DNA from: Homoserinibacter gongjuensis
GTDB taxonomy: Bacteria; Actinomycetota; Actinomycetes; Actinomycetales; Microbacteriaceae
DNA: 64,000 bases
Direction: 5' to 3'
NCBI RefSeq assembly: GCF_030161875.1
Contig: NZ_BSVA01000001.1
Location: forward strand, 992,001 to 1,056,000
Shown: positions 46,333 through 56,342 of the stretch, one piece after another
How the letters are laid out: each line of letters starts with the position of its first letter
Numbering within the stretch: the stretch's first letter is position 1
Notes under the pieces: generated by a model
Database searches by the model: none
Seen by the model: only the letters and a program-made list of their open reading frames with translations
What the model was told of the DNA's origin: nothing
Position numbers and translations under genes: made by a program

Positions 46333-46749
46333 TCAGCCGGTGGCGAGTTCGTCCGGGTAGACGATGTCGATCTCGTCGATGGTCTGCGGAAAGTCCTTGC
46401 GATTGTTGGTGAGGAAGCGGTCGGCACCGGCGGCCACCGCCGTGGCGAGATGAGCCGCGTCTGCCGCCCGCAGCCCGTAGGTGACCGCGAGCACGAGTGC
46501 GAGCCGTGAGGTCGCGTCATCGAGCGGTCGGAGGTCGAGCCGACTGAGAAGGCTCAGCAACGCGGCGGTCTCGTCGGATGCGGGGTCGTCGCGCATGGGC
46601 TTGGCCAGCACCTCGGTCAACAGCAGAACGGAGCCGACACGAGCGATCTCATCCGCAGCGAACAGGCGGGCGACCTGCACGCCGATCGGATGGTCGCGGG
46701 CCGCCGCGTAGATGAGAACGTCGGCGTCGAAGGCGATGGTTTCGCTCAT
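46333..46749 (-). CDS. PIN-domain toxin (VapC-like)
   Basis: 138-residue PIN nuclease: IAFDADVLIYAA (first Asp), LLLTEVLAKP (Glu), LRAADAAHLATAV (Asp) and FLTNNRKDF (final acidic site). ATG overlaps the antitoxin stop by 4 bases. Second toxin-antitoxin pair of the window. Confidence 0.88.
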   Translation of the reverse strand: MSETIAFDADVLIYAAARDHPIGVQVARLFAADEIARVGSVLLLTEVLAKPMRDDPASDETAALLSLLSRLDLRPLDDATSRLALVLAVTYGLRAADAAHLATAVAAGADRFLTNNRKDFPQTIDEIDIVYPDELATG

Positions 46750-47033
46750 CTCCCCGACCTGCTCGCGCGAGCGGCTTCGGCGAGCTGTCCGGCGCGTTCG
46801 TCATCGATCGCCGCGGTGCGCACCGGCTGGGTGCGCGCGGTCTCCAGGAGTGCGGCGACGTGAGCGGAACGGTCCCAGGCCGCAGAAGCGCGACGGGACG
46901 CGAGCACATCGGGTCGCACCAGCACGGCGACGACCCGCCCGTGTCGCGTGATCGAGACCTCTTCTCCCGCCGCCACGCGGTCGAGCTGTGCGGGCAGCGT
47001 CTGGCGTGCCTGGCTCACGTTGATCCTCCGCAT
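46746..47033 (-). CDS. Phd/YefM-type antitoxin
   Basis: 95 residues with INVSQARQTLPAQLDRVAAGEEVSITRHGRVVAVLVRPD, the Phd/YefM DNA-binding fold, then a disordered toxin-binding tail. The -10 box TACAAT (reverse of 47040-47045) lies 6 bases before ATG 47033, so the transcript is leaderless, and a palindrome overlaps it. Confidence 0.9.
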   Translation of the reverse strand: MRRINVSQARQTLPAQLDRVAAGEEVSITRHGRVVAVLVRPDVLASRRASAAWDRSAHVAALLETARTQPVRTAAIDDERAGQLAEAARASRSGR

Positions 47034-47043
47034 ACCAGAATTG

Positions 47044-47057
47044 TACATACGTGTACG
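47044..47057 (-). promoter_or_regulatory. Antitoxin operator overlapping -10 box
   Basis: GTACA-TACG-TGTAC palindrome starting inside the -10 box of the Phd/PIN operon, with a further GTAC half-site at 47064. Fits autorepression. Confidence 0.6.
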
Positions 47058-47073
47058 TGGTTGTACTCCCGCG

Positions 47074-47606
47074 TCATGCCGTGCGCTCCCCCAGCCATTC
47101 CGGAGTCGCGGAGGCCATGTGCGCCGCCAAGCCGGCGGCCAACAGATGCCCGCGCGGAAGGCTGCCGGATCGGCTGCGCTCGGCGACGAGATCATCGACG
47201 CTCATCCCCTCCCGCCGGGCGTCATGCAGCAGGCGCGCCATCTTCTCCACATTCCGCTCGCCCGCTTCCCGCCCGAATGCGATCTGCACGATGGACGGTT
47301 GGGGGATGCCGGGCATCGCGAGCAGGATGGCCAGTTCCGCATGACACTCGTGAGGAACGCTTCGGGTCGCTTCTCGAGCACGGTCTCGATCAGCAGCACG
47401 GCCATCGTGAACATCTCGCAGTGCGGCGGTGGGTCGGGCACCGGATCTGCCAAATGGCTCGAGATCGTCACCCCGAACTTGGGCAGGGCGTCTTTGATCC
47501 TGCCCAGCTGCATCCGCACCTGCTCGACGGATGCGCTGTCGACCGCGGGAAGGTGGATCACCGACACGTTGCTCGAGGCCGCGGCCGTTGCGGAGGGAGA
47601 GGGCAT
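47074..47606 (-). CDS. Unknown protein, one frameshift
   Basis: About 177 residues once one base is added near 47336-47337 (LTSVMRELAILLAMPGIPQPSIVQIAFGREAG). Residues 20-60 contain SVEQVRMQLGRIKDALPKFGVTISSHL; the rest is helical (RNVEKMARLLHDARREGMSVDDLVAERSRSGSLPRGHLLAAGLAAHMA). No known motif; no signal peptide. It sits between the toxin-antitoxin pair and dnaB. Confidence 0.5.
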
Positions 47607-47695
47607 GGCTCATCGTCGCGCGCGAGCGTGCGGCGCTTCTCGGGCGGCCGCCGATCCGTGGAGAAGTGGATGCCGTCCACCCTGGGGAGGAGTGG

Positions 47696-49075
47696 CTAGA
47701 CAGCCGGCGCCATGTCGGCGAAGCGGGAGAAGGCGCCCTGGAAGGCGACCGTGACCGTGCCGGTCGGACCGTTGCGGTGCTTGGCGATGATGAGGTCGGC
47801 CTCGCCCGGGCGCGACGACTCCTTCTCGTAGGCCGACTCGCGGTGCAGCAGGATGACCATGTCGGCGTCCTGCTCGAGCGACCCGGATTCACGCAGATCG
47901 GAGAGCGCGGGCTTCTTGTCGACGCGCTGCTCCGGGCCACGGTTGAGCTGCGAGAGCGCGATCACCGGCACCTGCAGCTCCTTCGCGAGCAGCTTGAGCG
48001 CGCGAGAGAACTCCGAGACCTCCTGCTGGCGGCTCTCGACGCGCTTGCCCGAGGTCATGAGCTGCAGGTAGTCGATGACGACGAGCTTCAGGCCCGCCTT
48101 CTGCTTGAGCCGTCGGCACTTGGCACGGATCTCGACGAGCGTCATGTTGGGGCTGTCGTCGATGTAGAGCGGCGCGTCGGCGATGCGGCCGCGCGTGGAG
48201 GCGAGGGTCGTCCAGTCCTCGCTGCGCACGTCACCCTTGCGCAGCTTCTGCAGGAAGATGTTCGACTCGGCCGACAGCAAGCGCATCGCGATCTCGCTGC
48301 GCCCCATCTCGAGTGAGAAGAAGATCGCGGGCATGTCGTTGGTGATCGCGGCCGCGCGCGCGAAGTCGAGCGCGAGCGTCGACTTGCCAAGTGCCGGACG
48401 TGCCGCGATGAGAATCAGCTGGCCCGGGTGGAGACCGTTGGTGAGGGTGTCGAGCTCGGCGAATCCGGTCGGAACGCCGGTCATGCTGCCGTCGCGCCCG
48501 CTCGCGTGCTCGATCTCTTCGGTAGCGGCTTCGATGGCCTGCACGAGGGGCACGTAGTCCTCGGCCTCGACGCCCCCGGCGACACCGTAGATCTCGGCCT
48601 GGGCGTTGTTGACGAGGTCGGTGACCTCGCCCTCGCTCGCGTATCCCATCTGCACGATGCGGGTGCCCGCCTCGACCAGGCGGCGCAGCACCGCCTTCTC
48701 CGCGACGATCGACGCGTAGTAGCCGGCGTTCGCGGCCGTGGGCACGAGGCCGGTGAGCGTGTGCAGGTACTCAGGGCCGCCGGCGCGCTGCAGATTGCCC
48801 GACTTGGTGAGCTCGTCGGTCACGGCGATCACATCGGTGGGCTCGCCATGGGAGTAGAGCGTGAGGATCGAGTCGAAGATGATCTCGTGCTTCGGGATGT
48901 AGAAGTCGACCGAGCGCACCGCCTCGAGCACGTCTGCCACAGCGTCTTTGCTGAGGAGCATGCCGCCGATCGCGCTCTGCTCCGCGAGCAGATCGTGGGG
49001 TGGCGTGCGCTCGCCCTGCCAGCCGTCGCGCGGACGCTCGGCCTCGGGCGCGAGTCCCAGATGGGCGATCGACAC
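47696..49075 (-). CDS. dnaB: Replicative DNA helicase DnaB
   Basis: Hexameric 5'-3' fork helicase of 459 residues. The N-terminal domain begins DLLAEQSAIGGMLLSKDAV; the RecA-like domain has Walker A ARPALGKST, FFSLEMGRSEIAMRL, VVIDYLQLM and the QQEVSEFSRALKLLAKELQVPVIALSQLNRGPEQR block. No intein is present. Located after rplI as in most actinobacteria. Confidence 0.96.
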   Translation of the reverse strand: MSIAHLGLAPEAERPRDGWQGERTPPHDLLAEQSAIGGMLLSKDAVADVLEAVRSVDFYIPKHEIIFDSILTLYSHGEPTDVIAVTDELTKSGNLQRAGGPEYLHTLTGLVPTAANAGYYASIVAEKAVLRRLVEAGTRIVQMGYASEGEVTDLVNNAQAEIYGVAGGVEAEDYVPLVQAIEAATEEIEHASGRDGSMTGVPTGFAELDTLTNGLHPGQLILIAARPALGKSTLALDFARAAAITNDMPAIFFSLEMGRSEIAMRLLSAESNIFLQKLRKGDVRSEDWTTLASTRGRIADAPLYIDDSPNMTLVEIRAKCRRLKQKAGLKLVVIDYLQLMTSGKRVESRQQEVSEFSRALKLLAKELQVPVIALSQLNRGPEQRVDKKPALSDLRESGSLEQDADMVILLHRESAYEKESSRPGEADLIIAKHRNGPTGTVTVAFQGAFSRFADMAPAV

Positions 49076-49455
49076 GGATGCTCCTTTCGAGGCGGAAACT
49101 ACGTGCGGCCACCGACATCGAGGCGCAGGCGCGCCGCGCCTCCCGGACGAGGGGTGGTAGGGGTCGAGGTCGGGATCCTCACACCGGATGTCACGCTAGG
49201 GAGCCCATGAGGGGGCTTCAAGCCGCCCTGTGGATGAGCCTGTGGAGGAGCGGCGGGAAACGCCGCCACCGATGTGAAGAAGCTGTGGAGCGATCCGTGG
49301 ATAACTTCGGCGTTATCGTCGATAACTCCAGCCTGACCTGGGGTTTCTGTTTTCACATCCTGTGTGTAGAAAGATGTTTAGAGTGCAGGTTGAGAGTTGT
49401 GGGATTCCGGATGCTGCATGTGGAAAGACCTCTTGACAACGACCCCGAAAACACA
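49076..49455. other. Intergenic region before dnaB with DnaA-box-like sequence
   Basis: No gene. Holds a near-perfect DnaA box on the reverse strand (TTATCCACG, 49296-49304), a palindrome GTTATC-GTC-GATAAC (49312-49326) and several CTGTGGA words between 49231 and 49300. The segment around 49320-49440 is noticeably AT-richer than its surroundings. Confidence 0.5.
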
Positions 49456-49488
49456 GTAGCGGCGCACCCCGCAGGGGCACGCCGCTAC
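49456..49488 (-). terminator. Terminator after rplI
   Basis: GTAGCGGCG-CA-CCCC-GCA-GGGG-CA-CGCCGCTAC, a two-part perfect hairpin starting 14 bases after the rplI stop. Strong stem, with a short A-run on this strand's far side. Confidence 0.8.
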
Positions 49489-49501
49489 CGGAAAAGGCGG
49501 A

Positions 49502-49954
49502 CTACTTCGCCGCGACGACGTCCAGCTGGAGAGCCGCGACGACGTCTTCGCGCAGACGCACAGTGGCCTCGTAGCGACCCGTCGACTTGACCGCCGAGGC
49601 GAGCTCGATGGTCTGCTTGTCGATCGAACCGAGACCGGCGGCCTCGACCGCGGATGCGACATCCGCGGTCTTCACCGAGCCGAACAGACGACCCTCGCGG
49701 CCGGCCTTGACGGTCAGCTTGATGGGCGACTCTTCGAGCTTGGCCTTGAGGGCCTGCGCGTCCTCGAGCGTGGCGAGCTCGCGGGCGGCACGGGCCGCCT
49801 TGATCTGCTCGATCTGCTTCTCGCCACCACGGCTCCACGACACGGCGAAGCCCTGCGGGATGAGGTAGTTGCGCGCGTAGCCGTTCTTGACATCGACGAC
49901 GTCTCCGGCCGAACCGAGTCCGGTCACTTCGGAGGTGAGGATGAGCTTCGACAT
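49502..49954 (-). CDS. rplI: 50S ribosomal protein L9
   Basis: 150 residues; opens [37 protein letters not shown], the L9 N-domain, then a long helix and C-domain. 11 bases after rpsR; last gene of rpsF-ssb-rpsR-rplI. Confidence 0.96.
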   Translation of the reverse strand: MSKLILTSEVTGLGSAGDVVDVKNGYARNYLIPQGFAVSWSRGGEKQIEQIKAARAARELATLEDAQALKAKLEESPIKLTVKAGREGRLFGSVKTADVASAVEAAGLGSIDKQTIELASAVKSTGRYEATVRLREDVVAALQLDVVAAK

Positions 49955-49965
49955 TCCGTTGCCTC

Positions 49966-50229
49966 CTAGCGGCCCGAGCCCGCGTACGGGAGGAGCGCCA
50001 TCTCGCGCGCGTTCTTGACGGCGCGGGCGATGAGGCGCTGCTCCTGCACGGAGACACCGGTGATACGACGGGCACGGATCTTGCCGCGCTCCGAGATGAA
50101 CTTGCGCAGGGTGGCGACATCCTTGTAGTCGATGACGCCGACCTTGATCGACTTCGCGGGAGCGGCGTTCTTGCCACCCTTGGGCCCGCGCTTGCGGCGG
50201 TCGTTGCCGCCGCTGCTCTTTCCAGCCAT
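49966..50229 (-). CDS. rpsR: 30S ribosomal protein S18
   Basis: 87 residues with [49 protein letters not shown]. No Cys, so zinc-free. A Gly/Lys-rich N-tail is usual for actinobacteria. Part of the rpsF operon, where S6 and S18 bind each other. Confidence 0.96.
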   Translation of the reverse strand: MAGKSSGGNDRRKRGPKGGKNAAPAKSIKVGVIDYKDVATLRKFISERGKIRARRITGVSVQEQRLIARAVKNAREMALLPYAGSGR

Positions 50230-50271
50230 TGCTGTATTCCTTCTTAGCTATGCGGTCTGATCAGCTGAGGA

Positions 50272-50763
50272 TCAGAACGGGGTCTCGTCGGAGTAGTTAC
50301 CGGGGGCGTTCCACACGTCGCCTCCGCCGGCCGACGGCGCAGAGGCCGCCCACGGCTCGTCGGCGACGGCACCCTGGGAGCGACCACCGCCGCTGCCACC
50401 GGATGCGCGGGTCACCTGCGCGGTCGCGTAGCGCAGGCTCGGGCCGATCTCGTCGACCTCGAGCTCGATCGCGGTGCGCTTGTTGCCGTCGCGGTCGTCG
50501 TAGGAGCGCTGCTTGAGGCGACCGGTCGCGATGACGCGGCTGCCCTTGGTGAGCGATCCGGCGACATGCTCGGCGAACTCACGCCAGCACGACGCGCGGA
50601 GGAACAGCGCCTCGCCGTCCTTCCACTCGTTGCTCGCGCGATCGAAATTGCGCGGCGTCGAGGCGATCGTGAAGTTCGCGACCGCGAGCCCGGTCTGCGT
50701 GTAGCGCAGCTCCGGGTCGGCGGTGAGGTTTCCCACGACCGTGATGATGGTCTCGCCGGCCAT
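50272..50763 (-). CDS. ssb: Single-stranded DNA-binding protein
   Basis: 163 residues: OB fold ([31 protein letters not shown]), a Gly/Ser linker and the acidic tip SDETPF, a variant of the partner-binding DDIPF tail. Starts 3 bases after the rpsF stop. Confidence 0.95.
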   Translation of the reverse strand: MAGETIITVVGNLTADPELRYTQTGLAVANFTIASTPRNFDRASNEWKDGEALFLRASCWREFAEHVAGSLTKGSRVIATGRLKQRSYDDRDGNKRTAIELEVDEIGPSLRYATAQVTRASGGSGGGRSQGAVADEPWAASAPSAGGGDVWNAPGNYSDETPF

Positions 50764-50766
50764 GGC

Positions 50767-51168
50767 CTACTCGGCGTCCTTGGCGGCTGCGGCTGCAGCG
50801 GTTGCCTTCGCGGGGCGAGCGGCCTTGCGAGCCGCCTTCGCCTCGTCGGCGGCGGCGAGCTTGCCGGCGCGGGCGACGGCCTCCTCGGCGCGCAGCACCT
50901 TGGTGCGCAGCACGGCCTCCGAGAGCTTCAGCTGGCGGTCGAGCTCGAGCGTGGCCTCGCTCGTCGCGGTGAAGTTGACGACGGCGTAGATGCCCTCGGA
51001 CTTCTTCTGGATCTCGTACGCCAGGCGGCGACGACCCCAGATGTCGACGTTCTCGATGGTGCCCCCGTCGTTGCGGATGACACCGAGGAACTTGTCCAGG
51101 CTGGGTGCGACGGTGCGCTCATCGATCTCGGGATCGAGAATCACCATCAACTCATACTGATGCGTCAT
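50767..51168 (-). CDS. rpsF: 30S ribosomal protein S6
   Basis: 133 residues; [28 protein letters not shown] and the [23 protein letters not shown] core, with an Ala/Lys-rich C-terminal extension of about 35 residues. First gene of rpsF-ssb-rpsR-rplI. AAGGAGG before the ATG can be hidden by a leader structure. Confidence 0.96.
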   Translation of the reverse strand: MTHQYELMVILDPEIDERTVAPSLDKFLGVIRNDGGTIENVDIWGRRRLAYEIQKKSEGIYAVVNFTATSEATLELDRQLKLSEAVLRTKVLRAEEAVARAGKLAAADEAKAARKAARPAKATAAAAAAKDAE

Positions 51169-51173
51169 TGACC

Positions 51174-51220
51174 CACCTCCTTCGGACTAGAACGGCTGCA
51201 GAGTCTCTGCAGCAGGAGGG
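51174..51220 (-). promoter_or_regulatory. rpsF leader: S6:S18-like autoregulatory structure
   Basis: On the minus strand a perfect hairpin CTGCAGAG-A-CTCTGCAG (51196-51212) is followed directly by CCG. Upstream CCCTCCT (51214-51220) can pair with the Shine-Dalgarno AGGAGG (51176-51181), closing an outer stem. This is the layout of the S6:S18-binding leader known before rpsF in many bacteria. Confidence 0.5.
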
Positions 51221-51288
51221 TTGATGCATGGTGCCGACGCGCGCAGGCGCGCGGGCAACCTGTTCATGTTACACGAGCGGCGCGCGGT

Positions 51289-52710
51289 TCAGGAGCGCCC
51301 AGCAGCCCAGGCCCGCAGGCGGCGCTCCGCCTCCTCGGCGCCGAGCGGACCCTCGTCGAGCCGCAGCTCGAGCAGGAACCGGTAGGCCTCCCCCACCTCG
51401 GGTCCGGGGCGGATGCCGAGAATGGCCATGATCTGCTCGCCGTCGAGGTCCGGGCGGATGGCGGCGAGCTCCTCCTCCGAGGCCAACGCCGCGATGCGCT
51501 CCTCGAGCTCGTCGTACGCGCGCTGCAGCCGGGCCGCCTTGCGCTGGTTGCGGGTCGTGACATCCGCGCGGGAGAGGATGTGGAGCCGCTCGAGCTGTTC
51601 CCCCGCGTCACGCACGTACCGGCGCACCGCGGCATCCGTCCAGGCCGCATCCGCGTAGCCGAAGAACCGCAGGTGCAAGCGGATGAGGGTCGCGACCGCC
51701 TTGATCGTGTCGCCGTCGAAGCGCAGTTCGCGCAGCCGCTTGGTGGCGAGCTTGGCGCCGAGCACGTCGTGGTGGTGGAAGCTGACGGCCCCGCCCGGCT
51801 CGATGCGACGGGTGGCGGGCTTGCCGATGTCGTGCAGCAGCACGGCGAGGCGCAGCACGAGGTCGGGCTCGTGCCCCCGCGAGCGCTCGAGGGCGATCGC
51901 CTGGGTGAGGGCCGTGAGCGAGTGCTCGTAGACGTCTTTGTGGTGGGCGTGCTCGTCGATCTCGAGCCGCAGCGCCGGCACCTCGGGCAGCACGAGTTCG
52001 GCGAGCCCGGTGTCGACGAGCACCCGGATGCCGGGAACGGGGTCGGATGCCAGCAGCAGCTTCGAGAGCTCCTCGCCGATGCGCTCCGCCGAGACGATCG
52101 CGATGCGGTCGGCCATCGCCTGGATCGCGGATGCCGCGGCGGGGTCGAGTGCGAACCCCAGCTGGGCCGTGAACCGGGCGCCGCGCAGCATCCGCAAGGG
52201 GTCGTCGCCGAACGACACCTCCGGCTCGATCGGCGTGCGCAGGCGCTTCGCGAGCAGGTCGTCGAGCCCGCCCGAGGGGTCGACGAGCACCTTCTCGGGC
52301 AGCCGCAGCGCCATCGCGTTGACGGTGAAGTCGCGCCGCATCAGGTCGCCCTCGAGCGAGTCGCCGAAGGCGACGACGGGCTTGCGGGTGACGCCGTCGT
52401 AGGCGTCAGCACGGTAGGTCGTGATCTCGACGGTCAGCTCGCCGAAGCGGGCGCCGATGGTGCCGAAGGCGCGCCCGATGTCCCAGTGCGCGTCGGCGAT
52501 CGGCGCGACGATCGAGAGGATCTCGTCGGGGGTCGCGGAGCTCGTGAAGTCGAGGTCGTGGGACTCGCGGCCGAGGAACGCGTCGCGCACGGGCCCGCCC
52601 ACGAGCGCGAGCTCGAAACCGGCGGCCTGGAACCGCTCCGCGAGCGTGCGGATACGCGGCGAGTCGGCGAGTGCACCGAGGCGTTCGACGGCTGCCGCGA
52701 CGGGTTGCAT
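51289..52710 (-). CDS. cca: CCA-adding/poly(A) polymerase family tRNA nucleotidyltransferase
   Basis: 473 residues. The nucleotidyltransferase site ALVGGPVRDAFLGRESHDLDFT is at the N-terminus, RRDFTVNAMAL follows, then an HD domain (LAVLLHDIGKPATR...HHHDVLGA) and C-terminal helices. It completes or repairs the 3' CCA of tRNAs, which matters since the tRNA-Gly here lacks an encoded CCA. ATG 52710 with TAGACT 8 bases upstream; divergent from DUF6049. Confidence 0.93.
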   Translation of the reverse strand: MQPVAAAVERLGALADSPRIRTLAERFQAAGFELALVGGPVRDAFLGRESHDLDFTSSATPDEILSIVAPIADAHWDIGRAFGTIGARFGELTVEITTYRADAYDGVTRKPVVAFGDSLEGDLMRRDFTVNAMALRLPEKVLVDPSGGLDDLLAKRLRTPIEPEVSFGDDPLRMLRGARFTAQLGFALDPAAASAIQAMADRIAIVSAERIGEELSKLLLASDPVPGIRVLVDTGLAELVLPEVPALRLEIDEHAHHKDVYEHSLTALTQAIALERSRGHEPDLVLRLAVLLHDIGKPATRRIEPGGAVSFHHHDVLGAKLATKRLRELRFDGDTIKAVATLIRLHLRFFGYADAAWTDAAVRRYVRDAGEQLERLHILSRADVTTRNQRKAARLQRAYDELEERIAALASEEELAAIRPDLDGEQIMAILGIRPGPEVGEAYRFLLELRLDEGPLGAEEAERRLRAWAAGRS

Positions 52711-52811
52711 AACGGTCGAGTCTACCGAGCGGCCCGGGCGGCCCGGCGATCTCGCGAACACGGTTTCGGTGCTGGGTAGGCGCTCAGAACGGCTCATCTA
52801 GACTTTCGACC

Positions 52812-54600
52812 ATGTCGGCCGCGTGGATCGGAAGTGCCCCGCTGTGCCGTTGACGACCCGCCGCGCTCTGCACGCGATCGGCTCCGCGGTTCTCGCTGCG
52901 GGTCTCGCCCTCGCGACCGTCGTTCCGGCGAGCGCCGCATCCGGCGCTGATCCGGCACCCCCGGCGAACGACGGCACCCGGCCCGCCAGCGTCACCGTCA
53001 CCCCCGGCGTCGGACCGGTTTCGGTGGCCGTCATCGCGCCGGTGACGCTGCCGCCCAGCACGACCGGTCTCGTCTCGGCCGAGGAGCTCGAGACCCTCAC
53101 GGGTCCATTCGGTGCGCTCACCCGCCAGCTCGACGCGATCGCGGGAACCTCCGCCGCGATCGCGCTCGACCCGATGATCCTCACCTCCATCCGGGTGCTC
53201 GGTTCGACCGCCCCCGAGTCGGCTCGTCAGTGGCTCGCCCGGCTCGGTGTGCTGTCGAATGAGGTGTTCCTGCTCGCGTACGGGGATGCCGACCTCGTCG
53301 CCGCGGTGCGCTCGGGCACGCTCGCCGACCTGCAGCCCTCGGGGTTCGACTTCGCACTCGACCCGGCGAACTTCTCCCCGTCGAGACGCCCGCGCCCAGC
53401 CCGACGCCGACGCCGACGACGCCCGTCGACCCGGATGCGACGCCCCCGTTCCCGACGACCGAAGACCTGCTCGCGTGGAACTCGGCGCTCCCGAGCATCG
53501 CGTGGCCCAGCGCGGATGTCGGGGCCGCCGATCTCGCCGCGCTCGCCGCCGCGGGCTACCAGGACGTCATCCTCCCCTCCACAGCCACGGGTGACCCGGC
53601 GGCTCCCCTGCTCGCGCTCGACGGCATCCAGGGCATCGTGGTCGACGACGCGCTCTCCGCCGACCTGCAGGCGGCGGCAGGCGCCGCCTCCCCCAGCGTG
53701 CGCACGACGGCCATCGACGCACTCACGGCCCAGCTCGCGGCCGAGGCCGCCGCGCGGCCGGGCCGCGGACTCGTGCTCGCCCTCGACCGCACCTGGCCGT
53801 ACGCCCAGCCGGGTCTGCCCGACACGCTCGCGGCGTTGAAATCCACGTCGGCTGCCGCGTTCGTGCCGCTCAGCAGCATCCTCGCCACGACGCCGGTCGC
53901 CGGACGTGTCACCGAGGGCGTGGCGAGCGAGGAGCGTGCGGCCGCCTTCACCGAGCTGGCCGCCGACGCCGCCGCCGAGACGGCGTTCTCGAGCGTGCTC
54001 GACGATCCGGCCCCGCTGCTCGACCCACGCCGCCTCGAGCGCATCGCCCTCTACGCGCTCGCCTGGCACGACGACGACGCCGGCTGGACGGAGGCTGTCG
54101 CGGCGTTCCGGGAACGCTCGAATGAGATCGTGACGTCGGTCAAGCTCGAGCAGGGCAGTGACATGGCACTGCTCGCCGCCCACGCGAACGTGAAGATCGC
54201 GGTGAGCAACTCGCTGCCCTACCCCGTCAACGTGCGCGTGACGGTGGATCCGCAGGGCCCGATCCTGCGCGTGCTCGAGTCGCAGCTCATCACCGTCGAG
54301 CCCGAGTCGACGGCGACCGCCGTGATCCCCGTGGAGGCGGTGGCCAACGGCCAGGTCACCGTGCTCACCTCGATCGAGAGCCCGACAGGCGTGCCGCTCG
54401 ACTCGGGCCACGCGAGCGTCGCCGTGCACGCCGAATGGGAGGGCATCGGCACGCTCGTCGTGATCGTCGTGCTCGTGCTGATCTTCGTCGCGGGGCTGTT
54501 GCGCCTCATCGTCACCCGGCGCCGGGCCCGACGCCAGCGTGAGGCGGCAGACGAGTCGGAGACCGCGGATGACGTCGCCTCCGAGGGACGCGATGGCTGA
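52812..54600 (+). CDS. DUF6049 secreted/membrane protein, two frameshifts
   Basis: About 596 residues. The frame from ATG 52812 changes at the C-run 52837-52840 (adding a C gives SAPAVPLTTRRALHAIG, then a signal sequence ending near PASAAS) and again at 53376-53379 (adding a C gives NFSPVETPAPSPTPTPTTPV). The mature part is exported, with a large extracytoplasmic region and a C-terminal membrane helix (GTLVVIVVLVLIFVAGLL) plus a basic/acidic cytoplasmic tail. DUF6049 proteins typically precede murJ in actinobacteria, suggesting a wall role. TAGACT lies 7 bases before the ATG. Confidence 0.82.
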
Positions 54601-56250
54601 CGTCGCGGCGACTCGCGGCGGCATCGGTCGCGCGAGCGCCGTCATCGCCTCGGGCACCCTCGTGTCGCGGGCACTCGGGTTCGTCAACGCGATGGTGCTC
54701 ATCTGGGCCATCGGCGTTCAGAACCCCGCCGCGAACGCCTTCTCGCTTGCGAACACCCTCCCCACCAACATCTACGCGCTCATCGCGGGCGGCCTCACGA
54801 GTGCCGTGATCGTGCCGCAGATCGTGCGCGCCGCGAAGCACGCCGACGGCGGCCAGGCCTTCGTGAGCCGACTGCTCACCCTCACGATCTCGGCCCTGCT
54901 CGTGATCGGTGCGATCACGACGCTCGCGGCGCCGGTGCTCATCGCGATCTCGACGACGGATGCCTCCAGCGGTGCCCTCGGCGCATCCGGTTTCGCTCTC
55001 GCCGTGGCGTTCGCGTACTGGTGTCTGCCGCAGGTGTTCTTCTACGCGCTTTACGCGGTGCTCGGCGAGGTGCTCAACGCACGCGGCGTGTTCGGTCCGT
55101 TCACCTGGGCGCCCGTCGCGAACAACCTCGTGATGATCGCCTCGGTCGTCGTGTTCGCGAATATCTGGGGCACCGATCCGGCGCACGCCGACCCGGCCGG
55201 CTGGACCCCGGAGCAGGTGGCGGTGCTCGCCGGCGGGGCGACCCTCGGGATCGTCGTGCAGGCGCTTGTGCTCGTCGTGTTCTGGCCCCGCACGGGGTGC
55301 GTTTCCGCCCCGACTTCCGCTGGCGCGGCGTGGGTCTGGGAACCGCGGGCCGCGCGGCGGGCTGGACGTTCGGCATGATCGTCATCACCCAGCTCACGAT
55401 CCTCGCGCAGAACAACGTCGCGAGCCTCGCGGGGCGGGATGACCCCTCGATCGCCGTGCTGAACGTCTCGTGGTTGCTGTTCATGCTGCCCCACTCGATT
55501 CTCGCGCTCTCGGTCGCGACCCCGTTCTTCACGCGCATGAGCGCCGCGGCGTCGGCGGGCGACCTGGGCAGCTTCCGCGCCGACCTCTCGAGCAGCCTGC
55601 GCACCATCCTGCTGCTCGTCGTGGGGGGCGGCGCGGCCGTGGGGGCCGCCGCCATCCCGCTCGCGGCCTTCTTCAGCCTCGACCCCAACACCGTCGTCGG
55701 CATCTCCTCGGTGCTGCTGGCCTACCTGATCGGACTCGTGCCCTTCTCGGCGATGTTCGTGCTGCAGCGCGCCTTCTTCGCGCTCGCCGACACGCGCACG
55801 CCGTTCTTCATCCAGCTCGTGCAGGGCTCCGTCGCGGTCGGCGCGCTGGGCGTCGTGGCCTTCGTGATCGCACCGGCCCGCCCGGATCTCGTGGGCGTCG
55901 CGGTCGCCGCCTGCACGTCGGTCGCGAGCGTCGTGCAGGCGATCGTGCTGGGGGTCGTGCTGCGTCGCCGACTGCGGGGCATCGACGGCCGTCGGGTGCT
56001 CGTGCGGCTCGCGCTCTTCCTCGCGGCGGCGATCGTCGCGATCCTCGTGGGGGTCGGGATGCTGGCGCTGCTCGGCGGGTTCAGCTCGGGGTTCGCGGTC
56101 GCAGATCGCTTCTCGGCCTTCGTCTCGATCGTGCTCGTGGGCGGCACGGTGCTCGTGGTCTACGCACTCGCCCTCATCGCCGCGCGGGTTCCCGAGGCCC
56201 GCGCGGGGCTCTCGCCGCTGCGCCGCATCCTCGGTCGTCGCCCCCGCTGA
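54593..56250 (+). CDS. murJ: Lipid II flippase MurJ (MviN), one frameshift
   Basis: About 552 residues with 14 predicted helices, MATE/MOP superfamily, moving lipid II across the membrane for peptidoglycan synthesis. GTLVSRALGFVNAMVLIWAIG and NAFSLANTLPTNIYALIAGGLTSAVIVPQI are typical. The frame breaks at 55294-55297; one G gives RTGVRFRPDFRWRGVGLG. ATG 54593 (after GAGGGA) overlaps the DUF6049 stop; ATG 54569 is an alternative. Confidence 0.93.
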
Positions 56251-56342
56251 GTCGCGCGGCGGGGTTTCCGCGCCGTCCCCGCGGAATGCCGCAGACCTAG
56301 GATGTGTTGTACCTCGCGACCCCCTCGACAGGAGAGACCCCG

